Shown here: in pieces, positions 6,053-11,553 of the stretch | How positions within the stretch are numbered: the stretch's first letter is position 1 | Layout of the letters: each line of letters begins with the position of its first letter | DNA from: an uncultured Lachnospiraceae bacterium | GTDB lineage: Bacteria > Bacillota > Clostridia > Lachnospirales > Lachnospiraceae | DNA: 18,473 bases | Direction: 5' to 3' | NCBI GenBank assembly: GCA_910579285.1 | Contig: CAJTTT010000044.1 | Coordinates: forward strand, 1-18,473 | Translations under genes and position numbers: made by a program | The notes under the pieces: model-generated | The model's input: the letters and a program-made list of their open reading frames with translations, nothing else | Databases searched by the model: none | What the model was told of the DNA's origin: nothing

Positions 6053-8176
6053 ATGGCAGCGAAACATGGTAATTTATCAATCAACAGCGATAATATTTTC
6101 CCGATTATCAAAAAGTGGTTGTATTCCGATCACGATATCTTTTTCAGGGAGCTGATCTCCAACGGATGTGATGCGATCACGAAATTGAAAAAGCTGGATA
6201 TGATGGGCGAGTACACCTTGCCGGATGGTTATAAGGCGAAGATCCAGGTGATCGTAAACCCTGAGGAGAAGACGCTGAAATTCATCGACAACGGTATCGG
6301 TATGACGGCGGACGAGGTGGAGGAGTACATCAACCAGATCGCTTTTTCCGGCGCCACTGATTTTATTGAGAAATATAAGGACAAGGCGAATGAGGACCAG
6401 ATCATCGGCCATTTCGGCCTGGGATTCTACTCGGCGTTTATGGTGGCGGATGAAGTGCAGATTGACACCCTTTCCTGGCAGGAGGGGGCAAAGGCTGTGC
6501 ACTGGACCTGTGACGGCGGCACGGAGTTTGATATGGAGGACGGTACAAGAACCGAGATAGGGACGGAGATCACCCTTCACATCAACGAGGACTGCCTGGA
6601 ATTTTGCAACGAGTATAAGGCCAAAGAAGTCATTAAGAAATACTGCTCCTTCATGCCTACAGAAATCTATCTGTCCAAGGCCAACACGACGGAGACGCAG
6701 ACCGTTACGGAAGAGGAAAAGCTGGACACCGATGAGGTAGTGGAAGAGATCGCGAAGGAGAAGGAGGAGGACGAGCAGAAGTATAAGATCAAAAAGCGTC
6801 CTGAACTTCTCAACGAGACGCATCCTCTCTGGGCAAAGCACCCCAACGAGTGCACGAAGGAGGAATATCTGGAGTTTTACCGCAAGGTTTTCCAGGATTA
6901 CAAGGAGCCGCTGTTCTGGATTCACCTGAACATGGATTACCCTTTTAATATGAAGGGCATCCTCTACTTCCCGAAGATCAATATGGAGTATGAGTCCATC
7001 GAGGGAACCATCAAACTTTACAACAACCAGGTGTTTATTGCAGATAATATCAAGGAAGTGATTCCCGAGTTCCTGATGCTGCTCAAAGGTGTGATCGACT
7101 GTCCTGATCTGCCGCTCAACGTGTCCAGAAGCGCGCTGCAGAATGACGGGTTTGTGAAGAAGATCAGCGAGTACATCACAAAGAAGGTGGCGGATAAGCT
7201 GTCCGGCATGTGCAAGACCGAGAAGGAGGAGTACGAGAAGTATTGGGATGACATCAGTCCCTTCATCAAATTTGGCTGCTTAAAGGACGACAAGTTCTGT
7301 GAGAAGATGACGGATTATATTCTCTTTAAGAATCTGGACGGCGTGTACATGACCCTGCCGGAGTGCCTGGAAGTCAACAAGATTGATCCCGACAAAGATA
7401 CCGATGGCGATAAGGCGGAAACTGCGGGCAAAGAACAGGAATCCGAAGCGGCTGCGGTGGACGAAAACGGCGAGAAAGTGGAAGCCGAGGTCGTGGAAGA
7501 AGCGGAAAGGGTAGATGGTGAAGTGCTGGATGAGGACGGCGAACCTGTCGAGGAGGAGAAGAAGGAGAAAGTCATCTACTATGTGACGGACGAGAAACAG
7601 CAGAGCCAGTACATCAATATGTTTAAGTCTGCAAAGATGGATGCGGTGGTTCTGACCCACAATATCGACCAGCCCTTTGTCTCCCAGCTCGAGGCGAAGA
7701 ACGAGGGCATCAAGTTCCAGCGTATTGATGCCGATCTGACAGACACCTTTAAGGCAAAGACTTCCAAGAAGGCCGAGAAGGAGATGGAGGAACAGGCGGA
7801 AGAGATCGCCAAGCTGATGAAGAAAGTTCTCAAGAAGGATCAGATCAAGGTGAAGATTGAAAAGTTAAAGAACAAGAAGATTTCTTCCATGATTACGCTC
7901 TCGGAAGAGTCCCGCAGGATGCAGGATATGATGAAGATGTATTCCATGCCGGGAATGGATATGGGGATGTTCGGCAAGGAGGGAGAGACACTGGTCTTAA
8001 ACGCGAACCATCCGCTTGTGCAGTATGTGCTGGAGCATCAGGACGGCGAGAATGTGAAGCTGATCTGCGAGCAGCTCTACGATCTGGCATTGCTGCAGCA
8101 GGCGCCCCTTGAGCCGGAGGCCATGACCAAGTTTGTGGCGAGAAGCAACGAGATTATGATGATGCTGACGAAGTGA
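6053..8176 (+). CDS. htpG: Molecular chaperone HtpG (Hsp90 family)
   Basis: This ATP-dependent cytoplasmic chaperone has 707 residues from ATG 6053. The N-terminal GHKL ATPase domain shows FFRELISN with catalytic Glu33, FIDNGIGM (Asp79), and GHFGLGFYSAFMVAD (119-133) as the ATP lid and glycine motif. The middle domain contains HPLW, FWIHLNMDYPF, KGILYFP and DLPLNVSRSALQ with the ATP-sensing arginine. The C-terminal dimerisation domain ends in a helical stretch. Two charged insertions stand out: about 213-247 (E/K-rich) and about 445-505 (very acidic). An in-frame ATG lies further upstream, but the first 26 residues it adds do not look like HtpG. AAGGA at 6038-6042, 10 bases before 6053, marks the true start. 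A perfect CIRCE element upstream implies HrcA-controlled heat induction. It ends before three tandem repeats and a strong terminator. Confidence 0.96.
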   Translation: MAAKHGNLSINSDNIFPIIKKWLYSDHDIFFRELISNGCDAITKLKKLDMMGEYTLPDGYKAKIQVIVNPEEKTLKFIDNGIGMTADEVEEYINQIAFSGATDFIEKYKDKANEDQIIGHFGLGFYSAFMVADEVQIDTLSWQEGAKAVHWTCDGGTEFDMEDGTRTEIGTEITLHINEDCLEFCNEYKAKEVIKKYCSFMPTEIYLSKANTTETQTVTEEEKLDTDEVVEEIAKEKEEDEQKYKIKKRPELLNETHPLWAKHPNECTKEEYLEFYRKVFQDYKEPLFWIHLNMDYPFNMKGILYFPKINMEYESIEGTIKLYNNQVFIADNIKEVIPEFLMLLKGVIDCPDLPLNVSRSALQNDGFVKKISEYITKKVADKLSGMCKTEKEEYEKYWDDISPFIKFGCLKDDKFCEKMTDYILFKNLDGVYMTLPECLEVNKIDPDKDTDGDKAETAGKEQESEAAAVDENGEKVEAEVVEEAERVDGEVLDEDGEPVEEEKKEKVIYYVTDEKQQSQYINMFKSAKMDAVVLTHNIDQPFVSQLEAKNEGIKFQRIDADLTDTFKAKTSKKAEKEMEEQAEEIAKLMKKVLKKDQIKVKIEKLKNKKISSMITLSEESRRMQDMMKMYSMPGMDMGMFGKEGETLVLNANHPLVQYVLEHQDGENVKLICEQLYDLALLQQAPLEPEAMTKFVARSNEIMMMLTK

Positions 8177-8185
8177 TATGATAGA

Positions 8186-8283
8186 ATGTTATGTAAACTA
8201 AAGAAGACCAATGTATGGCCTCGATGTTATGTAAACTAAAATAAAAAGATCAATGTGCGGAAGAAATATTATGTAAACTAAAA
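8186..8283. repeat. Three tandem TTATGTAAACTAAA repeat units
   Basis: A 17-base core recurs at 8186-8202, 8224-8240 and 8266-8282. The first two copies are identical (ATGTTATGTAAACTAAA) and the third differs by one base (ATATT...). The steps are 38 and 42 bases. The intervals are also related: GACCAATGTATGG after copy 1 and GATCAATGTGCGG after copy 2, so the true unit is about 40 bases. The array lies between the htpG stop and its terminator and would be transcribed as part of the htpG 3' untranslated region. Multiple short terminal repeats resemble the transposase-binding repeats at ends of IS21-family elements, but no transposase gene is present. A near-identical copy occurs at 16712-16728. 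Confidence 0.85.
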
Positions 8284-8301
8284 TGGAAAAATTATCACTA
8301 A

Positions 8302-8345
8302 AAAACAGCCGTCCGGGACAGCAAAGATACCCGGGCGGCTGTTTT
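8302..8345. terminator. Bidirectional terminator between htpG and the convergent small gene
   Basis: AAAACAGCCG-T-CCGGG (8302-8317) pairs with CCCGG-G-CGGCTGTTTT (8330-8345). This gives a 16-bp stem with one G.T pair and a 12-base loop. The A-run on the left and T-run on the right let it terminate on both strands. It closes htpG on + and the minus-strand gene ending at 8419. Confidence 0.9.
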
Positions 8346-8418
8346 GGTTAACTTGATTTGGAAAGGGATAACCGATTGCCCACTTGTCCGATTCCTGTCT
8401 CATCGGCAGTTCCCGCGA

Positions 8419-8646
8419 CTAGTTCTGAGATTGATTCTGAGACTGCTCCTGCGTCTGATCTTTGGGCTGGCTCTGAGACTGCGCCTGCGGGAACTGCGTG
8501 TAGGTCACGTTCTCGACAAAACCGAAGGCTTTCATGGCAAAGCTTTTTACAACGGGAAGATCTGCAGACTGCTCTTTGGATGTGCGGAGAATGCCGATGA
8601 TTGTGGAGACGATACCCGAGATCAGGGAAAGGAAGAATGCCTGCAT
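8419..8646 (-). CDS. Small single-helix membrane protein with Gln/Ser-rich tail
   Basis: I do not recognise this 75-residue protein. Residues 3-20 form a hydrophobic segment (AFFLSLISGIVSTIIGIL) that could be a membrane anchor or an uncleaved signal. Residues 21-50 are mixed and include the SFAMKAFGFVENV stretch. Residues 51-75 are a low-complexity tail dominated by alternating Gln, Ser and Asn, built from imperfect CAG/TCT-type codon repeats. ATG at 8646 is preceded only by a weak CAGG. An in-frame stop at 8671-8673 limits extension upstream. Support for a real gene comes from the protein-like amino-acid pattern and the bidirectional terminator 74 bases after its stop. A weak ribosome-binding site and short length keep confidence moderate. 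The larger opposite-strand frames here have no protein-like pattern. Confidence 0.55.
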   Translation of the reverse strand: MQAFFLSLISGIVSTIIGILRTSKEQSADLPVVKSFAMKAFGFVENVTYTQFPQAQSQSQPKDQTQEQSQNQSQN

Positions 8647-8766
8647 GACCTGAATGGTGAGCCGTTTTTCTTAAGTCTTGCACCAGCATAGCATCGAGTG
8701 ACAGGGAAGGCAAGGGAACGGAAGATATCTTACAAATATGTGCAAGTTATTGCAAGAAAGAACAAG

Positions 8767-8785
8767 GTTTCAAAAAGAATGAAAC
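8767..8785. repeat. Short inverted repeat after the EFR1 gene
   Basis: GTTTCA (8767-8772) and TGAAAC (8780-8785) are separated by 7 bases, and the site begins 20 bases beyond the minus-strand EFR1 stop. On the minus strand the stem is followed by a T-rich stretch (CTTGTTCTTTC), so it could be a weak terminator. The 6-bp AT-rich stem is marginal. The rest of the gap 8647-8804 holds no gene. Confidence 0.3.
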
Positions 8786-8804
8786 TTATAATATAGCTGA
8801 CTGG

Positions 8805-9572
8805 TTATTGCAGGAATAATTCATTTTTTTTGTAACCGCTGCAGACTTTTTTCAGTTTCATGTTTCCGGCGGCAAGGAGCGCCTTGCTGACACTCCGGGC
8901 TTTCCGGGGACAGACGGCAATACAGCGCATACAGGAAATACACTGTTTGCTATCGGTTTTGGAAGGATCGGCAGCATCGATTGCTCCGACAGGACACTTG
9001 CCGGCGCAAAGGCCGCACCCGGTACAGTTTTTTCCGGCCTTGGGTGTCATGGGAATATAGCCATATTCACGGTAGGGACGGTTTCCCGGCAGATTCAGGT
9101 GCGCGGGTGCCGTTTCGGATTCCATGCTGGAACGGATGGCTGCGGCAAATTCCGTAAGTTCCTGTTCATCCTGTGCATCCGGGCGTCCGGCGGCGAACTG
9201 GCGCATGATGGAGTGCTCTGCGATGGCGGTTACGGCAGCGGCGCAGGTAAATTCGGAGTCTGTCAGCGTATCCTGCAGTTCTGCCAGGGTATCTTCATAA
9301 GCCCGGTTTCCATAGACCACAATGAGAATTGCCCGGGCTCCGTTTCCGCGCATCTTCTGCAGACGTGATACAGCGATGGCAGGAACACGGCCGCCGTAGG
9401 AGGGAACAGAGACGATGCAGATGTCTCCTTCCTGAAAGGAAAGGGCAGAAAAGTCTCTGCCGGGATCTGTGAGATCAATGTATGTGCTCTGGGTACAGAA
9501 GGATTTGGAGAACAGATCCGCCACTTTTTTTGTGCCTCCCGTAGGGGAAAATATAATATGATAAACTGCCAT
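8805..9572 (-). CDS. EFR1-family ferredoxin: flavodoxin-like domain plus two 4Fe-4S clusters
   Basis: This 255-residue protein fuses a flavodoxin-like domain to a bacterial 2x[4Fe-4S] ferredoxin. The N-terminal strand and loop FSPTGGTKK (8-16) match the FMN-phosphate-binding loop of flavodoxins. VSVPSYGGRVPA near 54-65 and IVVYGNRAYEDTL near 84-96 match the later FMN-contacting loops. The C-terminal third contains CTGCGLCAGKCP (Cys183, 186, 189, 193) and CISCMRCIAVCP (Cys211, 214, 217, 221), two complete CxxCxxCxxxCP motifs. The family is common in anaerobic clostridia and presumably moves electrons between unidentified donors and acceptors. There is no signal peptide. The start is well supported by AAAGGAG six bases upstream on the minus strand. 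It lies 97 bases downstream of the acetyltransferase gene and may be co-transcribed with it. The physiological partner cannot be deduced. Confidence 0.9.
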   Translation of the reverse strand: MAVYHIIFSPTGGTKKVADLFSKSFCTQSTYIDLTDPGRDFSALSFQEGDICIVSVPSYGGRVPAIAVSRLQKMRGNGARAILIVVYGNRAYEDTLAELQDTLTDSEFTCAAAVTAIAEHSIMRQFAAGRPDAQDEQELTEFAAAIRSSMESETAPAHLNLPGNRPYREYGYIPMTPKAGKNCTGCGLCAGKCPVGAIDAADPSKTDSKQCISCMRCIAVCPRKARSVSKALLAAGNMKLKKVCSGYKKNELFLQ

Positions 9573-9625
9573 GATCGGCTCCTTTCATCCGTGTTTTTAG
9601 ACATGCACCCTGGCCTATGCACGAT

Positions 9626-9647
9626 CGTGTTCGTGTGGCCAAACACG
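9626..9647. repeat. Inverted repeat before the EFR1 gene
   Basis: CGTGTT (9626-9631) and AACACG (9642-9647) frame a 10-base interval that itself begins with CGTGT. The element lies in the 97-base gap between the acetyltransferase stop and the EFR1 start, about 55 bases before the EFR1 ATG. It could be an operator or a processing hairpin. No clear -10/-35 pair was identified beside it. Confidence 0.35.
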
Positions 9648-9669
9648 TTCCACATCCCTGCAATCCGTT

Positions 9670-10236
9670 TTATCCCCGCATTCTCACATAATAATCGGTA
9701 TAGCATGTCCCATCGTGGCCCACAAGCGTCTCTGCAGAGGCCGTAAACCCAAGCCTTTCTACCGCTTCCCTGCGTTTTACAGCGGCGGGGATCACTTTGG
9801 TGGCGATCATTTTGCATTGAAACAGGTCGTAAGCAGGCGGCACAATCAGTGATAAGATTTCATGGATGTCCGCTGCGTTTTCACAGCCGCTTTGCAGATC
9901 CAGCCGCAGAAGGCCGCAGTCGTTAAAATAGTCCTGCGCCTGTCTGTTAAACAGCTCGATGGTTCCCACCGCTTTCTGATCTTTCCGATCGACGATCACC
10001 CAGCGGATAAACCATTTCTCACGGTAAGATTCCATCCAGAAGTCTACGGCGCGCTGCATACGCTCAAGCGTTGTATAGTGGAAATCATCACCGTGGCAGT
10101 TGTCGCTGTTAAAGAGAGGCACAGCCTTTTCGTCGGAATATACCCCGAACAGGTCAGGGACATCGGCGGGTTCCACCAGCCGCAAAAGATAGCGGTCATT
10201 TTCAAAAGCAGGGCATGTTATATAAGGGTCTGTCAT
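9670..10236 (-). CDS. GNAT-family N-acetyltransferase (RimJ/RimL-like)
   Basis: This 188-residue protein is predicted to use acetyl-CoA to acetylate an amine on a small molecule or protein N terminus. The N-terminal strand YLLRLVEPADVPDLFGVYSDEKAV is the typical GNAT opening. WFIRWVIVDRKDQKAVGTIEL covers the central beta strands, and the acetyl-CoA-binding turn region follows (DLQSGCENAADIHEIL). KMIATKVIPAAVKRREAVERLGF matches the late 'N..S....ekLGF' helix-strand, although the usual Asn-x-x-Ser is degenerate (IPAAVKRREA). I start at ATG 10236, because AAGGAG lies 8 bases upstream on the minus strand. An upstream in-frame ATG at 10263 lacks one. A divergent promoter sits at 10290-10317. The substrate is unknown. 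The next minus-strand gene is the EFR1 ferredoxin. Confidence 0.85.
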   Translation of the reverse strand: MTDPYITCPAFENDRYLLRLVEPADVPDLFGVYSDEKAVPLFNSDNCHGDDFHYTTLERMQRAVDFWMESYREKWFIRWVIVDRKDQKAVGTIELFNRQAQDYFNDCGLLRLDLQSGCENAADIHEILSLIVPPAYDLFQCKMIATKVIPAAVKRREAVERLGFTASAETLVGHDGTCYTDYYVRMRG

Positions 10237-10289
10237 CAGATTTCTCCTTCTAATCGTAAGCATACTTAATAGTGAGTCTTGTTTTGTTC

Positions 10290-10317
10290 ATTATACCAGA
10301 AAAATGCGGAAAAGCAA
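10290..10317 (-). promoter_or_regulatory. Promoter for the acetyltransferase gene (extended -10)
   Basis: On the minus strand, a perfect TATAAT (10295-10290) is preceded by the extended -10 element TGG. TTGCTT (10317-10312) lies 16 bases upstream of the -10 box. It is about 54 bases before the acetyltransferase ATG and diverges from the lacI promoter. Confidence 0.65.
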
Positions 10318-10367
10318 TTTGTTCCGCCGGGAATCCGAACGAAAATATAAAAATACGGGAATCCCTG

Positions 10368-10395
10368 TTGACAAAATGTCAAAATGCAGTATAAT
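10368..10395 (+). promoter_or_regulatory. Near-consensus promoter for lacI-type regulator
   Basis: TTGACA (10368-10373) and TATAAT (10390-10395) are both perfect and separated by 16 bases. The -35 box is embedded in the palindrome TGACA-AAA-TGTCA (10369-10381). Transcription would start near 10402, directly in front of the operator at 10405-10418. Confidence 0.85.
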
Positions 10396-10404
10396 TTACT
10401 TAAG

Positions 10405-10418
10405 TGAAACGGTTAACC
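10405..10418 (+). promoter_or_regulatory. Operator 1 of the LacI-family regulator
   Basis: TGAAACGGTTAACC occurs here and, in the other orientation, at 13484-13497, the only two full copies seen. It spans roughly +4 to +17 of the predicted lacI transcript, so a bound repressor would block initiation. It is framed by AAGTG and CACTT, extending the dyad (10402-10422). Binding by the neighbouring LacI protein is inferred from position and sharing. Confidence 0.75.
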
Positions 10419-10462
10419 ACTTGAAAAACGTGGATTTTGTAGAGCAACAATATGGGGGGATT

Positions 10463-11500
10463 ATGAAGGAACGTTATACGATCAGGGATGTGGCCGCTCT
10501 CGCGGGAGTATCCAACGCTACGGTGTCCTATGTGCTGAGCGGAAAGAAAAAAATATCCGAGGAGACCAGACAGCGGGTGCTCAAGGTGATTGAGGAGACC
10601 GGGTTTGTGCCGGATCTGAATGCCAGAGGGCTCTCGGGAAAGGACACGAGGCTGATCGGCGTAGTGATTCCGCAGACGGAGCCGGGAAGTAAACTGATGT
10701 TCCACAACACTTTTTACAGCCAGCTTCTGGGCAGCATTGAGTTTGCCACGAGACGCAGGGGGTATCATGTACTCATCTCGGCGACGGATATGACACAGGA
10801 TTACCTGAATCTGATACGGGAGCGGAATCTTGCGGGTGTCATTATCGTGGGAACCTACGAGAGCCGGTTCTGGGACAGGCTCAGGGAGCTGGAAGTCCCG
10901 GTGGTGCTGGTGGACAGCTACTGCAAGAACGACTGGTTCCATGCGATCCGCATTGATGATGAATATGCGTGCTATTGTGAAACCGATTATGTGATTCGGA
11001 AGGGGCATAGAAGAGTTGCCTTTGCCTCCGGCAGCATCAAAGAGGACGGTGTCATGCAGAAGCGGTTTAACGGTTATCGGCGTGCGCTTACAAAAAACGG
11101 GATCGACTGTTCGGACGAGTTTCTGTTCGAGGATGTGGTGTCCTATGAGAGCGGCGTTAAGATCGCGGAGCAGATCGTGCAGGCGGATATCGGGATCACG
11201 GCTGTCGTTGCCACCGCGGATATTCTGGCGGTTGGATTGATGAGCGGCTTTTACAGGCTGGGTATACGGGTGCCGGAAGAGATATCGGTGATTGGCTTTG
11301 ACGGGCTGGAGGAGTCGAAGTACACGACGCCGGGACTGACTACGATGCAGCAGCCCATTTCGCGAAAAGGGGAACGGGCGGTGGAGCTTCTTCTCGACAA
11401 CATAGGGGATTCGAAGATGGAGAGAGTGGAGGAAGTGCTGGAAGTGAAGCTGGTTGAGCGGGAGAGCGTGCGGAACGCGGAAAGCGTTTCTGCATATTAG
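10463..11500 (+). CDS. LacI-family transcriptional regulator
   Basis: This is a 345-residue sugar-responsive repressor. An N-terminal helix-turn-helix (about residues 5-25, YTIRDVAALAGVSNATVSYVL) is followed by the hinge helix region VPDLNARGL. The periplasmic-binding-protein-like effector domain starts near IGVVIP (residue 65). Later signatures are VVATADILAVGLMSGFYRLGIRVPEEISVIGFDG and TTMQQP, all standard for the family. ATG 10463 follows a G-rich site (GGGGGA) and starts exactly where family members start. The extra 53 in-frame codons upstream run through the promoter and operator, so they are not used. Only 53 bases separate its stop from the best start of the following GH31 gene, with no terminator, so the two are probably co-transcribed. 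The likely effector is the transported alpha-glucoside or a derivative. Confidence 0.94.
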   Translation: MKERYTIRDVAALAGVSNATVSYVLSGKKKISEETRQRVLKVIEETGFVPDLNARGLSGKDTRLIGVVIPQTEPGSKLMFHNTFYSQLLGSIEFATRRRGYHVLISATDMTQDYLNLIRERNLAGVIIVGTYESRFWDRLRELEVPVVLVDSYCKNDWFHAIRIDDEYACYCETDYVIRKGHRRVAFASGSIKEDGVMQKRFNGYRRALTKNGIDCSDEFLFEDVVSYESGVKIAEQIVQADIGITAVVATADILAVGLMSGFYRLGIRVPEEISVIGFDGLEESKYTTPGLTTMQQPISRKGERAVELLLDNIGDSKMERVEEVLEVKLVERESVRNAESVSAY

Positions 11501-11553
11501 GGAATGAAAACGGAAACAGTGTGAATGGTACAGAGATAGGCATGGAGAAACAG

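Noticed and set aside
8186..8283. Three spaced repeats as a minimal CRISPR array
   Set aside because: The repeats are only 17 bases, the 21-25 base intervals are related to each other rather than unique, and no cas gene is present.
8344..8691. Plus-strand 115-codon frame opposite the small membrane protein
   Set aside because: Leu/Arg-rich antisense translation of the repeated tail. It begins inside the terminator and has no ribosome-binding site.
10405..10418. Operator as a CcpA cre site
   Set aside because: The spacing between TG and CG is one base too short for TGNAANCG, and the right half does not fit. Exact sharing with the second site favours the local LacI regulator.
10304..10462. 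N-terminal extension of the LacI regulator from ATG 10304
   Set aside because: The extension would run through the TTGACA/TATAAT promoter and the operator. The family's normal start is ATG 10463.
11478..11492. cre-like CGGAAAGCGTTTCTG at the end of lacI
   Set aside because: It is a partial palindrome with two or three mismatches to the cre consensus and lies in coding sequence. It is too weak to call.
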